A stretch of 64,000 nucleotides of DNA from Roseofilum acuticapitatum BLCC-M154 (lineage in GTDB: Bacteria > Cyanobacteriota > Cyanobacteriia > Cyanobacteriales > Desertifilaceae). This document shows, piece by piece, positions 17,111-25,934 of the stretch. The stretch spans positions 62,001 to 126,000 of the forward strand of contig NZ_JAQOSP010000101.1 of assembly GCF_030068475.1 (NCBI RefSeq), written 5' to 3'. A program made the position numbers and the translations under genes. Every line of letters starts with the position of its first letter. The stretch's first letter is position 1. The notes below the pieces were generated by a model. It made no database searches and was not told the origin of the DNA. It was given only the letters and a program-made list of their open reading frames with translations.

Positions 17111-18232
17111 ATGGTAGATTCTGCCCAAACAACCCCATCCGATTCTCTCAGTTGGCCCGATTTACTGCAACAACTGATGGATAAACAGTCCCTCTCCCGC
17201 TTTCAAGCGGTGAAATTGATGCAGGGATGGCTCAGTGAAGAAATTCCTCCTGTTCTGTCTGGAGCCATTTTAACCGCCATTCAAGCTAAGGGAGTCGCCC
17301 CCACCGAATTAGCAGGGATGGCGCAAGTGCTGCAAGCTCAAGCTGCAAGTCCCTCGGAAGCCCTCCTACACACGGAACCGGTAATCGATACCTGTGGTAC
17401 GGGGGGCGATGGTGCATCCACCTTTAATATCTCTACGGCAGTGGCGTTTGTTGCCGCAGCAGCCGGGGTAAAAGTGGCAAAACACGGAAATCGGTCAGCG
17501 TCGAGTAAAGTGGGTTCTGCGGATGTTTTGGAGGCGTTGGGCGTGAACTTGAAAGCCTCCCCCGATGCCATTTCTGCCGCCTTGGGTGAGGTAGGAATTA
17601 CGTTCCTGTTTGCTCCGGGTTGGCATCCGGCAATGAAGGCGGTTGTGCCGATTCGCAAAACCTTGAAGATGCGGACGGTGTTTAATTTATTGGGGCCGTT
17701 GGTGAATCCGCTTAAACCCACAGGACAAGTGATGGGGGTTTATGACAGGAAGTTGGTTCCCGTTATTGCTAAAGCTATACAGCAACTGGGAGGAGTGCAG
17801 CGAGCCGTTGTTCTACATGGAAAAGAAGGATTAGATGAAGCCGGGTTAGGAGATGAAGTGATTTTTTCAACAGTTGAGGACGGTACTGTTTATCGTAACC
17901 CACATAGTCAGGATCGATACGACATAGGCTTTTTTAGTGATTACAGGACAATATCGCCCCAGAAGTTAGAACTCTCCCCTGCCCCTATCTCCGAATTATG
18001 CGGTGGTGAAATCGAAGAAAATACAACCATCTTGCGTAATGTTCTCCAAGGAAAGGGAACCCGCGCCCAGCAAGAAGTGGTAGCGCTCAATGCTTCCTTT
18101 GCCCTGCAAGTGGGTGAAGTGACTCCTTGGGGACTGCATCGTGAAGGAATTGACAAAGCTTTGGAAATCATTAACAGTGGTGCAGCCTGGGATAAATTGC
18201 AGGAGTTGGTGAACTTCCTGAAAGAGGCTTAA
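17111..18232 (+). CDS. trpD: Anthranilate phosphoribosyltransferase
   Basis: 373 residues; the first 20 are an extension beyond the usual length. The core has [20 protein letters not shown] (PRPP-binding), [20 protein letters not shown], and [20 protein letters not shown]. Transfers phosphoribose from PRPP to anthranilate in tryptophan synthesis. No other trp gene is adjacent, in keeping with the scattered trp genes of cyanobacteria. Confidence 0.95.
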   Translation: MVDSAQTTPSDSLSWPDLLQQLMDKQSLSRFQAVKLMQGWLSEEIPPVLSGAILTAIQAKGVAPTELAGMAQVLQAQAASPSEALLHTEPVIDTCGTGGDGASTFNISTAVAFVAAAAGVKVAKHGNRSASSKVGSADVLEALGVNLKASPDAISAALGEVGITFLFAPGWHPAMKAVVPIRKTLKMRTVFNLLGPLVNPLKPTGQVMGVYDRKLVPVIAKAIQQLGGVQRAVVLHGKEGLDEAGLGDEVIFSTVEDGTVYRNPHSQDRYDIGFFSDYRTISPQKLELSPAPISELCGGEIEENTTILRNVLQGKGTRAQQEVVALNASFALQVGEVTPWGLHREGIDKALEIINSGAAWDKLQELVNFLKEA

Positions 18233-18238
18233 GGTTTG

Positions 18239-18258
18239 CCCTCTCCCGTGGGAGAGGG
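18239..18258. terminator. Possible terminator hairpin after trpD
   Basis: Perfect 9-bp arms CCCTCTCCC and GGGAGAGGG separated by GT, 7 nt after the trpD stop. A short TTTTAGTT follows 10 nt later. It could instead be a copy of a common cyanobacterial G/C palindrome. Confidence 0.45.
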
Positions 18259-18334
18259 AGGCTCAGTTTTAGTTAAGTAATGAGGAAAACCCCTCAATAA
18301 TGGGGGCAGAAACGTTAAGCTAGAAAATTGTCCA

Positions 18335-19195
18335 ATGTCATACCCAACTATGCAAACCCTCGATCAGAGTATTTCCCAACACCAACCTGATGCTGATTTT
18401 CCAGGCGATCGCCCCTTAGAAATCGCGGGTAAAACCTTTCACTCGCGCCTGATGACGGGCACGGGTAAATATCGCTCCTTTGAAGAGATGCAACAGAGCA
18501 TTGTGGCTAGTGGTTGCCAGATTGTAACTGTAGCGGTACGTCGGGTGCAAACGAAAGCACCGGGCCATGAAGGATTAGCTGAAGCCATTGATTGGCAAAA
18601 GATTTGGATGTTACCTAATACTGCCGGATGTCAAACCGCAGAAGATGCTGTGCGGGTGGCTCGACTGGGGCGGGAAATGGCTAAATTACTGGGTCAGGAA
18701 GATAATAATTTTATCAAGTTAGAAGTGATTCCTGACCCTAAGTATTTGCTTCCCGATCCCATCGGCACTTTAGAAGCAGCCGAGCAATTGGTGAAAGAAG
18801 GATTCGCCGTTTTACCCTATATCAATGCCGATCCTTTGCTGGCGAAACGTTTGGAAGAAGCCGGTTGTGCGACAGTGATGCCTTTGGGGTCTCCGATTGG
18901 TTCCGGACAAGGGATTAAGAATGCGGCCAATATTGGCATTATTATCGAGAATGCGAATATACCCGTGGTGGTGGATGCGGGGATTGGTACGCCTTCGGAA
19001 GCGGCAACAGCGATGGAAATGGGAGCGGATGCTTTATTGATTAATACGGCGATCGCCCAATCCCAAAATCCGGCTGCTATGGCTCAGGCTTTCCGCTTGG
19101 CAACTGAAGCGGGACGACTGGCAACTGTTGCGGGGCGAATTCCCATTAAGGCCTATGCTAGTGCCAGCTCTCCCCTAACGGGTACGATTAGTTAA
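18335..19195 (+). CDS. thiG: Thiazole synthase
   Basis: 286 residues. Core starts [20 protein letters not shown]; then [49 protein letters not shown], and the phosphate-binding end [14 protein letters not shown] ... [20 protein letters not shown]. The Schiff-base Lys is the one in FIKLEVI. Makes the thiazole phosphate of thiamine from DXP and ThiS thiocarboxylate. A ThiS or ThiO domain is not fused here. I saw no TPP riboswitch upstream. Confidence 0.95.
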   Translation: MSYPTMQTLDQSISQHQPDADFPGDRPLEIAGKTFHSRLMTGTGKYRSFEEMQQSIVASGCQIVTVAVRRVQTKAPGHEGLAEAIDWQKIWMLPNTAGCQTAEDAVRVARLGREMAKLLGQEDNNFIKLEVIPDPKYLLPDPIGTLEAAEQLVKEGFAVLPYINADPLLAKRLEEAGCATVMPLGSPIGSGQGIKNAANIGIIIENANIPVVVDAGIGTPSEAATAMEMGADALLINTAIAQSQNPAAMAQAFRLATEAGRLATVAGRIPIKAYASASSPLTGTIS

Positions 19196-19216
19196 CGCCA
19201 TCATTGCACATCACCG

Positions 19217-19339
19217 TAGTGCCGTGACACAGCTAAAATAGTGCATTAGTGTAGGGTGGGTTAGGCGGCTAAAACCTAGACTATGACAGCAATCTATTAA
19301 TCCGCCGTAACCCACCATTTTAGGGTTGTCACGGCAGTA
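19217..19339. repeat. 123-bp miniature inverted-repeat element, copy 1
   Basis: Terminal inverted repeats TAGTGCCGTGACA and TGTCACGGCAGTA, with TA at both outer ends. Inside is a second inverted pair, GGTGGGTTAGGCGG and CCGCCGTAACCCACC. A 123-bp copy in the opposite orientation lies at 51791-51913 and a diverged copy at 23106-23223. TA ends and short size suggest a non-autonomous IS630/mariner-type element. The rest of the 19196-19575 gap has no gene that I can support. Confidence 0.7.
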
Positions 19340-19575
19340 GGTTGGGCAGAGCCAGAGGTCAGTCAAATCTGCTTCTTGTCCTGCCCACCTTACCCCACGA
19401 ATGCTACAGCAGTCGGCTCCATTCAGTTTAGCTATAGCCAATAGTAGGGGGCAGTAAAGGAAGAGTTGACCGAAGGTAAAAAAGCTCCTAACATTTATTA
19501 TGAGGGAAAAATTTATTCGGTCAAGAATAACTTTATCCTTAAATGTTACCTTAGAATTCATGGATTAAAAAAAGC

Positions 19576-20550
19576 ATGAGCGAAAAATTTGCTCTTGAGT
19601 TTAAATTGCACGAACACAAGTTCGGCTTATCAGCAAATGTCTATGAGTACCTGAACGGATATTGCAGTGACAGTCAATTTAAACCAGAGTTCAAAAGAAG
19701 ATCCCATCTGTTTGTTCCTCTGAATAAGCCTCGATACTTAGAAAAAATTGGTAACAATGAAGTCCCTGCCGATGGCTTTATCTGGGACTTAGAAGACAGC
19801 ATTCCAGCAGACCAAAAGCAAGTGGCAAGAGATAGCATTGCCAACCTCCCCCCCAAACCCAGAATCGTTGAGTATAACGTCAGAATTAATGTTGGGGAAC
19901 CCCAGGAGTTAGAAAAAGACATCAAAGCGATCGCTCAATTTCCCTTTGATTCCGTCACCCTGCCCAAAGGAGAATCGGGTGACCAAATTGCCCGACTAAT
20001 GGAGGCAATTGGAGAGGACAAAAACTACATCGTTACCATTGAGACGATCGCCGGTCTCAAGGCCATAGACGACATCGCCAGAGTTCTCAGAAAAGGCCGA
20101 GATGCACTAGGTTTTGGGGTAGGCGATATGTCAACCGACCTAGGTGTAGATCGAATATCAACCTGTGAAAGTCCTTTATTCCAACAAATTTTAGGTACAA
20201 TTGCCCTCACGGGAAAAATACACGGACTGGCATTATTTGACAGCGTTTCGGCCAAATTTAACGATCCTGAAAGTTCTCGCAAAGAAGCCGAATTATCTAG
20301 TCATATCTACGGTTTTACTGGTAAAAAGTGCATCAATCCCAAACAGTTAGAATTGATTAATTTAGTCTATTCCCCCACAATTGCAGAGATAGAAGAAGAG
20401 CTAGAAACTCTAGAATCATTCTTGGGCGGCGCTAAAACTAACGCTCATGTGGTCGGTGGCGAGTATAAGGGAATGCCTGCTTTTAAGGCAGCCGATCGCC
20501 AAATCAAAAAATACTTGAGGCAAGGATATTTAGCGCCCATACACTTTTAA
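19576..20550 (+). CDS. HpcH/HpaI aldolase / CitE-like CoA-ester lyase
   Basis: 324 residues of the CitE-like TIM-barrel family. RRSHLFVPLNKPRYLEKIG and GFIWDLEDSIPADQK match the start; VRINVGEP carries the conserved Arg; YIVTIETIAGLKAIDDIARV carries the catalytic Glu and GFGVGDMSTDLGV the metal-binding Asp; FTGKKCINPKQLELIN is the usual closing motif. About 40 extra residues precede the core. Relatives cleave or form malyl-, citramalyl- or methylmalyl-CoA. Directly followed (10 nt) by the SDR and PrpD genes. Confidence 0.85.
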   Translation: MSEKFALEFKLHEHKFGLSANVYEYLNGYCSDSQFKPEFKRRSHLFVPLNKPRYLEKIGNNEVPADGFIWDLEDSIPADQKQVARDSIANLPPKPRIVEYNVRINVGEPQELEKDIKAIAQFPFDSVTLPKGESGDQIARLMEAIGEDKNYIVTIETIAGLKAIDDIARVLRKGRDALGFGVGDMSTDLGVDRISTCESPLFQQILGTIALTGKIHGLALFDSVSAKFNDPESSRKEAELSSHIYGFTGKKCINPKQLELINLVYSPTIAEIEEELETLESFLGGAKTNAHVVGGEYKGMPAFKAADRQIKKYLRQGYLAPIHF

Positions 20551-20560
20551 CGGTTGAAAT

Positions 20561-21313
20561 ATGACTCAAATCAATTTAGACGGTAAAGTAGCCTTGGTGA
20601 CTGGATCGAGCCGCAATATCGGGCGGGCGATCGCCTTGGAATTGGGGAAACAGGGCGCTTCTGTCGTTATCAACGCCCGTACCAGTGCCGAAGAAGCCCA
20701 ATCTACAGCAAAAGAAGTAGAAGCTTTAGGAGTAAAGGCCATCTCCGTCCTAGCCGATGTTGCTGATGAAAACCAAGTCCAGGCTATGGTAAAACAGGTA
20801 TTGGACGAATTCGGTCGCATCGATATTCTGGTCAACAATACCGGACTGCGGCGATCGCGCCCCATAACCGACATGACTACAGAAGAGTGGCGCAGTGTTC
20901 TCGGAGTCAACCTAGACGGCCCCTTTTTCTGCTGTCGGGCAGTAGTACCCAGTATGCTCTCTACTGGGTGGGGTCGGATTATTAATGTATCAGGACTCAA
21001 TGCCTTCATCGGTAGAACCGAATGGTCTCACGTTTGTGCCTCGAAAATGGGAGCGCTGGGTTTGACCAGAGCGTTAGCAGTGGAATTAGCCACACAAAAA
21101 ATAACAGTCAACCACATTGTTCCCGGACTCATCAACACGAGCCTTGGTAGTTCCACAGATGAAAAAACGGTAAAACGGATCGCCACTGTCCCTCAAGGAC
21201 GCTTGGGATTACCCGAAGAAATTGCCAATATGTGCGTCTTTTTGGCCTCAGATGCAGCAAGTTTCATCACCGGTCAGACTCTGCACGTCAATGGTGGAGC
21301 GCTACGATACTAA
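20561..21313 (+). CDS. Short-chain dehydrogenase/reductase with altered catalytic site
   Basis: 250 residues of classical SDR length. Cofactor motif TGSSRNIG (14-21) and VNNTG (91-95, normally NNAG) are present. In the catalytic region RIINVSGLNAF the position of the catalytic Ser is Gly145, and in SHVCASKMG the position of the catalytic Tyr (four before Lys162) is Val158. So two of the four N-S-Y-K residues appear missing. The C-terminus (DAASFITGQTLHVNGGALRY) is normal. It lies between the lyase and prpD genes (10 and 27 nt gaps). Reductase activity cannot be assumed. Confidence 0.85.
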   Translation: MTQINLDGKVALVTGSSRNIGRAIALELGKQGASVVINARTSAEEAQSTAKEVEALGVKAISVLADVADENQVQAMVKQVLDEFGRIDILVNNTGLRRSRPITDMTTEEWRSVLGVNLDGPFFCCRAVVPSMLSTGWGRIINVSGLNAFIGRTEWSHVCASKMGALGLTRALAVELATQKITVNHIVPGLINTSLGSSTDEKTVKRIATVPQGRLGLPEEIANMCVFLASDAASFITGQTLHVNGGALRY

Positions 21314-21340
21314 CATTTTTAGTTTATCAACAATACAAAA

Positions 21341-22843
21341 GTGAAAATTCATCAAGTCCGAACCTATCCATCTAAAGAGTATCTTCCCCGCGAAGATCAA
21401 CTGGCCTGGAAAATTGCCGCCGTAGCATCCGATCCCGTTGCAGTAGAAGACAACGTTGTTGAGATGATTATCAACCGCATCATCGACAATGCTGCTGCTG
21501 CTTGTGCTGCACTCAATTATCATTCAGTCCAAACCGCCCGCGCTCAAGCCCTCGCTCACCCACGCACGGGTGGCGCGACCCTCTTTGGCGTTCCCCCAGA
21601 AACAAAAGTCTGTGCGGAATGGGCGGCTTGGGCCAATAGCGTCGCAGTTAGGGAACTCGACTTTCATGATACGTTCCATGCCGCAGATTACTCCCACCCT
21701 GGAGATAATATCCCTTCGATTATCGCAGCCGCTCAACAATGCGGTTGTGACGGTATGGCTCTGACGCGGGCGATCGCAACCGGCTATGAAATTCAGATCG
21801 ATTTAGTTAAAGGCATTTGTCTCCACGAACACAAAATCGACCATATCGCTCACTTAGGGCCGTCCGTAGCTGCCGCAATTGGTACTCTCTTAGGATTAGA
21901 TACAGAAACCATTTATCAAGCCGTTCAGCAAGCCGCCCACACCACCATCACCACCAGGCAATCTCGCAAAGCCGATATTTCTAGCTGGAAAGCTTACGCT
22001 CCGGCATTCGCAGGTAAAAATGGTCTCGAAGCCGTCGATCGCTGCATGAGGGGAGAAGGTTCACCATCCCCCATTTACGAAGGGGAAGACAGTATTATTG
22101 CCTGGATTTTAAGCGGCCCCGATGCCGTTTATCACATGCCCCTACCCGAACCAGGGGAACCCAAGCGAGCCATTCTCGAATCCTATACCAAAGAACATTC
22201 TGCCGAATACCAAGCCCAAGGACTGATCGATTTAGCCTTTCGGATGGGAGAAAAAATTGATGACTTCGAGAAGATCAAAGAAATAGTCATCCACGGCAGC
22301 CATCAAACCCATTATGTTATTGGTACGGGTTCCGGAGATCCCCAGAAGATGAACCCCAAAGCCACGCGGGAAACCCTAGACCATTCGATTATGTATATCT
22401 TTGCCGTTGCCCTGCAAGATGGACGCTGGCATCACTTTGATTCTTATACGCCAGAACGCGCTCAACGGGAAGATACCGTTCGTCTTTGGCAGAAGATACG
22501 CACCCTAGAAGACCCAGAATGGACGCGACGCTATCACAGCCGCGATCCCAAAGAACGAGCCTTTGGCGCTCGCGTTGAGATTTTCTTTACGGATGGCTCT
22601 AAACTTGAAGATGAACTCGCCGTTGCCAACGCCCATTCCTACGGCGCACGACCCTTTCAGCGTCCCAATTATATTCGCAAATTTGAGATGCTTACTGAGG
22701 GAATTATTGCACCTAAAGAGCAGAAAGATTTCCTCGAATTGGTGCAACAGTTACCGAAACTAGCTCCAGAGGATTTAATGAAGCTGAATTTAATCGCATC
22801 TCCGGGCTATCTGATCGAAAATACTGCTCCAGGAATTTTCTAA
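21341..22843 (+). CDS. prpD: MmgE/PrpD family, 2-methylcitrate dehydratase type
   Basis: 500 residues, GTG start at 21341. Long, close matches to bona fide Prp[98 protein letters not shown] and [16 protein letters not shown]. It resembles the actinobacterial-length form in my memory. PrpD dehydrates 2-methylcitrate in propionate breakdown; relatives include cis-aconitate decarboxylase. No prpB or prpC is in the window, so the real substrate is open. Confidence 0.88.
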   Translation: MKIHQVRTYPSKEYLPREDQLAWKIAAVASDPVAVEDNVVEMIINRIIDNAAAACAALNYHSVQTARAQALAHPRTGGATLFGVPPETKVCAEWAAWANSVAVRELDFHDTFHAADYSHPGDNIPSIIAAAQQCGCDGMALTRAIATGYEIQIDLVKGICLHEHKIDHIAHLGPSVAAAIGTLLGLDTETIYQAVQQAAHTTITTRQSRKADISSWKAYAPAFAGKNGLEAVDRCMRGEGSPSPIYEGEDSIIAWILSGPDAVYHMPLPEPGEPKRAILESYTKEHSAEYQAQGLIDLAFRMGEKIDDFEKIKEIVIHGSHQTHYVIGTGSGDPQKMNPKATRETLDHSIMYIFAVALQDGRWHHFDSYTPERAQREDTVRLWQKIRTLEDPEWTRRYHSRDPKERAFGARVEIFFTDGSKLEDELAVANAHSYGARPFQRPNYIRKFEMLTEGIIAPKEQKDFLELVQQLPKLAPEDLMKLNLIASPGYLIENTAPGIF

Positions 22844-22850
22844 TACCCTA

Positions 22851-23223
22851 GTGCTAAAGCTTTGGGAAAAAGGGAGTAGTGGACTGTTTCAGCTAATTTG
22901 ATGCATTGGGGGAGTGCGTAGCGTAGCGTGTCCGCAGGACAAACGTCTCGCTCGCTAGGGAAAACAACAGCGAGCAAGATGCTCGCACTCCCCAGAGTAG
23001 GGACAGAAAATTGTTCGCCTCTACTATAGTCAATTTGAATAACAATGAGACATTATGTAGGTCAATTTGTAAGGTGGGCAGTGCCTAAAGCTTTGGGCAA
23101 AAGGGAGTAGTGGACTGTTTCAGCTAAAAATAGCGTAGGGTGGGTTAGGCGGCTAAAACCTAGACTGTAATAGCAATCTCTCAATCCGCCGTAACCCACC
23201 ATTTTAGGGTTGTCACGGCAGTA
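22851..23223. repeat. Composite repeat block downstream of prpD
   Basis: A 46-bp direct repeat (22851-22896 and 23081-23127, TAAAGCTTTGGG...GGGAGTAGTGGACTG...CAGCTAA) flanks about 185 bp. Between them lie a palindromic GCGAGCAAGATGCTCGCACT repeat (22970-22990) and a truncated TATAGTCAATT-family element (23024-23085). The right copy runs into a diverged copy of the 123-bp element (23106-23223), whose inner arms GGGTGGGTTAGGCGG and CCGCCGTAACCCACC are intact. No gene is visible in the 22844-23262 gap. Confidence 0.65.
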
Positions 23224-23262
23224 GTGTCGTGACTGCATTAAATGTTACCCTTGTTAACCCAA

Positions 23263-24369
23263 CTAAGTTGTATTGGTTTTTTTATCTGCGATCGAAAGGT
23301 TGAAGATATAAATTCCTAATAAAATCAACATTTGCCTGGTAATTTGTATGGCTAAGACCATGCCCGTATCACCGCCTAACTGATTAGCGGTGGCAATCAT
23401 TGCTTCTATTCCTCCAGGGGTAAACCCTAAAATTGCGGTGACAATATTGATGTTAGTGAGGCGATGAAATTGATAGCCAATGACCATGCAAGATAACATC
23501 AGGACGATCACTAGCAGAATTTCTAGTAATACGGCTTTCCAAAGTTTGCGGACTGTTTGCCAATCAAATTTCCAGCCAATGGAGAGTCCGACTAAAATTA
23601 AGGCTATAATCCACAACCAATGAGGGACAAAGAATAAGTTGGGCGCAGTCCAAAATAATAATAGCCCTAATAAAAAAGCGCCTAAAAATCCAGTGGTAGG
23701 GAGCTTAAGCCACTGACCTAGGACAATGCCTAAAATACCACATATGCCCAAGACGGGTAAATTAAGAACCATGGGTAGGGTAGCTTCGTTAACGGTTGAG
23801 AGTGTAGTGGTTATGGGTTCTACTCCATCATCCGAAAAAATTAATAAAGTTAAAGTGGGTATAGTCAGGACAACAATGACCATACGGATATATTGAAGCA
23901 GGGTAACGGTTATGGGTTCTGCCCCAAACTCTTCGCTGATCATGGCTAATGTACCCGCAGAGCCAGGAATGGCTCCCAAAAAACTGCTTAATTTATCGAC
24001 TCCTGTCCATTTCCACAGCAGGTAACCGTTGAACATACTTAAAGCACCCGTGATCAAAATACATACAATGATCGGTACAGCATAAGTTGTGGTTAACATT
24101 AAGGTTTCAGGGGAAAATCTGGAGGCAGAGTAGAGGCCAATCATGGCTTTGCCCACTTTGATAAAACTAGAGGGGAGGGGTTGGCGATCGCTGTCCATAC
24201 AAGCATACACAATCGCAACCAGTAAGGGGCCGAGCAGCCATCCAATAGGAACTCCTAGCTCATTGCAAGTAAAGCCGAAAACGACAGCGAGAGTGAAGAC
24301 TGGGATAATTCTTTTGAGGTTGTCCCAGTTTGAGCGTATGGCTTGATTCCAGGATGCCAAGATTTCCAT
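23263..24369 (-). CDS. AbrB-family (PF05145-type) polytopic membrane protein
   Basis: 368 residues with about ten hydrophobic segments in two repeats. Each repeat has the family pattern: GVPIGWLLGPLLVAIVYACM with FLGAIPGSAGTLAMISEEFG, and LPTTGFLGAFLLGLLLFWTA with ILGFTPGGIEAMIATANQLG. Annotated as AbrB or ammonia monooxygenase-associated, but really a transporter-like family. It is convergent with the lyase-SDR-PrpD operon and could be an organic-acid permease for it; that link is only positional. Confidence 0.8.
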   Translation of the reverse strand: MEILASWNQAIRSNWDNLKRIIPVFTLAVVFGFTCNELGVPIGWLLGPLLVAIVYACMDSDRQPLPSSFIKVGKAMIGLYSASRFSPETLMLTTTYAVPIIVCILITGALSMFNGYLLWKWTGVDKLSSFLGAIPGSAGTLAMISEEFGAEPITVTLLQYIRMVIVVLTIPTLTLLIFSDDGVEPITTTLSTVNEATLPMVLNLPVLGICGILGIVLGQWLKLPTTGFLGAFLLGLLLFWTAPNLFFVPHWLWIIALILVGLSIGWKFDWQTVRKLWKAVLLEILLVIVLMLSCMVIGYQFHRLTNINIVTAILGFTPGGIEAMIATANQLGGDTGMVLAIQITRQMLILLGIYIFNLSIADKKTNTT

Positions 24370-24434
24370 ATTTTTTCAATGTTAGTGTCTGTTACTTCAC
24401 CTCTTCACCATTAAACAGCGTTTTGGGTTGAAGA

Positions 24435-24845
24435 TTAATCTTCCCTATTCCGTTCACCTTCAACTACCCAACGCCACAGGGGATGACTTTTCCCTTGTTG
24501 ACGAATGCGAAAAACTTTACGCTCCAAGCCTTTCTGGTAACGCTGGGGAAAACCAACGAGAATATTGCGACTTTGCCAGACTAAAACGGCGGTGGTTAAA
24601 CCAATACTACTGGAAAAGGCGATCGCCTCTAGGGGATGGAAATAGAAGCTATAGTACAGTCCAGACCAGGTAAAATGGTCAAATAGGAGCGATAGGGGCG
24701 ATCGCATCTTCCACAGACTAGGCAACCCCAAAACCAACCACCATAGGCTCACCACCAACCACCGTCCTCCAACCAGCAGCCGATGATAGCGCATCACCTG
24801 CGCCTGAAATTGGGGGTCATCGATCTGAGAATCTGGGGAAGTCAA
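24435..24845 (-). CDS. Hypothetical membrane protein upstream of abrB-like gene
   Basis: 136 residues: soluble N-terminus (SQIDDPQFQAQVMRYHRLLV), membrane segment WLVVSLWWLVLGLPSLW, a second around LEAIAFSSSIGLTTAVLVW, then a basic tail with FRIRQQGKSHPLWRWVVEGE. I recognise it as a cyanobacterial conserved protein without function. It follows secF on the same strand (99-nt gap). Confidence 0.6.
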   Translation of the reverse strand: MTSPDSQIDDPQFQAQVMRYHRLLVGGRWLVVSLWWLVLGLPSLWKMRSPLSLLFDHFTWSGLYYSFYFHPLEAIAFSSSIGLTTAVLVWQSRNILVGFPQRYQKGLERKVFRIRQQGKSHPLWRWVVEGERNRED

Positions 24846-24944
24846 TGAACAATTAACAATGAATAATTAACAAGAGGCGGGTTTACAAAGATATTGGTGG
24901 GAAGACGAAAATAGGGGTGAACCCGCCCCTATATTTTAGATGAC

Positions 24945-25931
24945 CTACTCTGAGGTTGGGGTCGAGTCTAGGATTTCTCCCTCTGTAGCTGTTGCTGTTG
25001 TTAGGATAGCCCGTCCAGTTCTCTCGCGCCACCAAGCTAAGAGGGTACTGGCAATAAAGATACTGGAATAGGCTCCGGAAATAAAGCCGACAATCAGAGC
25101 TAGGGCAAAGTATTTGAGGGTTTCGCCACCGAGGAAGAAGATAGCGACCAGGGGCAAAATAGTGGTAATGGTGGTGTTGAGCGATCGCATCAAAGTCTGA
25201 TTTACCGCTTCATCCACCACATCATCAATATGCTTTTCGGGATAAAACTGGAGCGTTTCCCGCACCCGGTCATAAATCACCACTGTATCATTAACAGAAA
25301 ATCCGATAATGGTTAGTAGGGAGACGATAAATAGGCTATCAATTTCCACTCCTGCCACTAAACCTAAAATCGCAAACATTCCCATGGTGACGAACACATC
25401 ATGAAAGAGGGCGACAAAGGCAAAAAAGGCATAATCGAGTTGGAAACGAAAAGTTAAGTAGAGAGTAATGCCCGCAAATGCCGCTAAAAGGGCGAGTAAA
25501 CCAGACGTAAACAACTGTTTCCCCAAAGTGGGGCCAACCGTATCAATTTGGGTTTGGGTGACATCAAATGTACCGATCGCCTCAGCTAAACTCTTTTGTA
25601 GTTCCGTGCGCTCGTCTACATCTAAATCCTTAGTGCGGATGCTCACCCCAGTCCGGTTTTCGCCGATAATCTGGATATTGGGATTAGAAATACCCAAATT
25701 ATCAGTTACTTCTCGCACTTTAGCAATTTCAATGGGTTGGTCGCAATTTCCCGGTTGGCTACAGTCGAGTTCCAGTTGCAGACGGGTTCCCCCGACAAAA
25801 TCCAGACCTGGCCTTAGGGGGGCCCCAATTTCTGGAGTTATCCAAGAAATCGCCATCGCCACAAACCCAGCGACCACCACGCTAAAGGAAATTGACCACC
25901 AGAGGTTACGTTGTTTAATAATGCTAATCAT
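24945..25931 (-). CDS. secF: Protein translocase subunit SecF
   Basis: 328 residues, six membrane segments. [17 protein letters not shown] is the periplasmic-domain start; [20 protein letters not shown] and [20 protein letters not shown] are the SecF signatures. With SecD it forms the proton-driven complex that assists late protein export. Starts 3 nt after the secD stop, so co-translated. Confidence 0.95.
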   Translation of the reverse strand: MISIIKQRNLWWSISFSVVVAGFVAMAISWITPEIGAPLRPGLDFVGGTRLQLELDCSQPGNCDQPIEIAKVREVTDNLGISNPNIQIIGENRTGVSIRTKDLDVDERTELQKSLAEAIGTFDVTQTQIDTVGPTLGKQLFTSGLLALLAAFAGITLYLTFRFQLDYAFFAFVALFHDVFVTMGMFAILGLVAGVEIDSLFIVSLLTIIGFSVNDTVVIYDRVRETLQFYPEKHIDDVVDEAVNQTLMRSLNTTITTILPLVAIFFLGGETLKYFALALIVGFISGAYSSIFIASTLLAWWRERTGRAILTTATATEGEILDSTPTSE

Positions 25932-25934
25932 GGT

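Noticed and set aside
18259-18334. TPP riboswitch upstream of thiG
   Set aside because: The short leader lacks the CTGAGA and related conserved boxes of a thi-box.
19211-19561. 116-residue minus-strand frame
   Set aside because: It runs through the 123-bp repeat element and encodes no recognisable motif; explained by repeat DNA.
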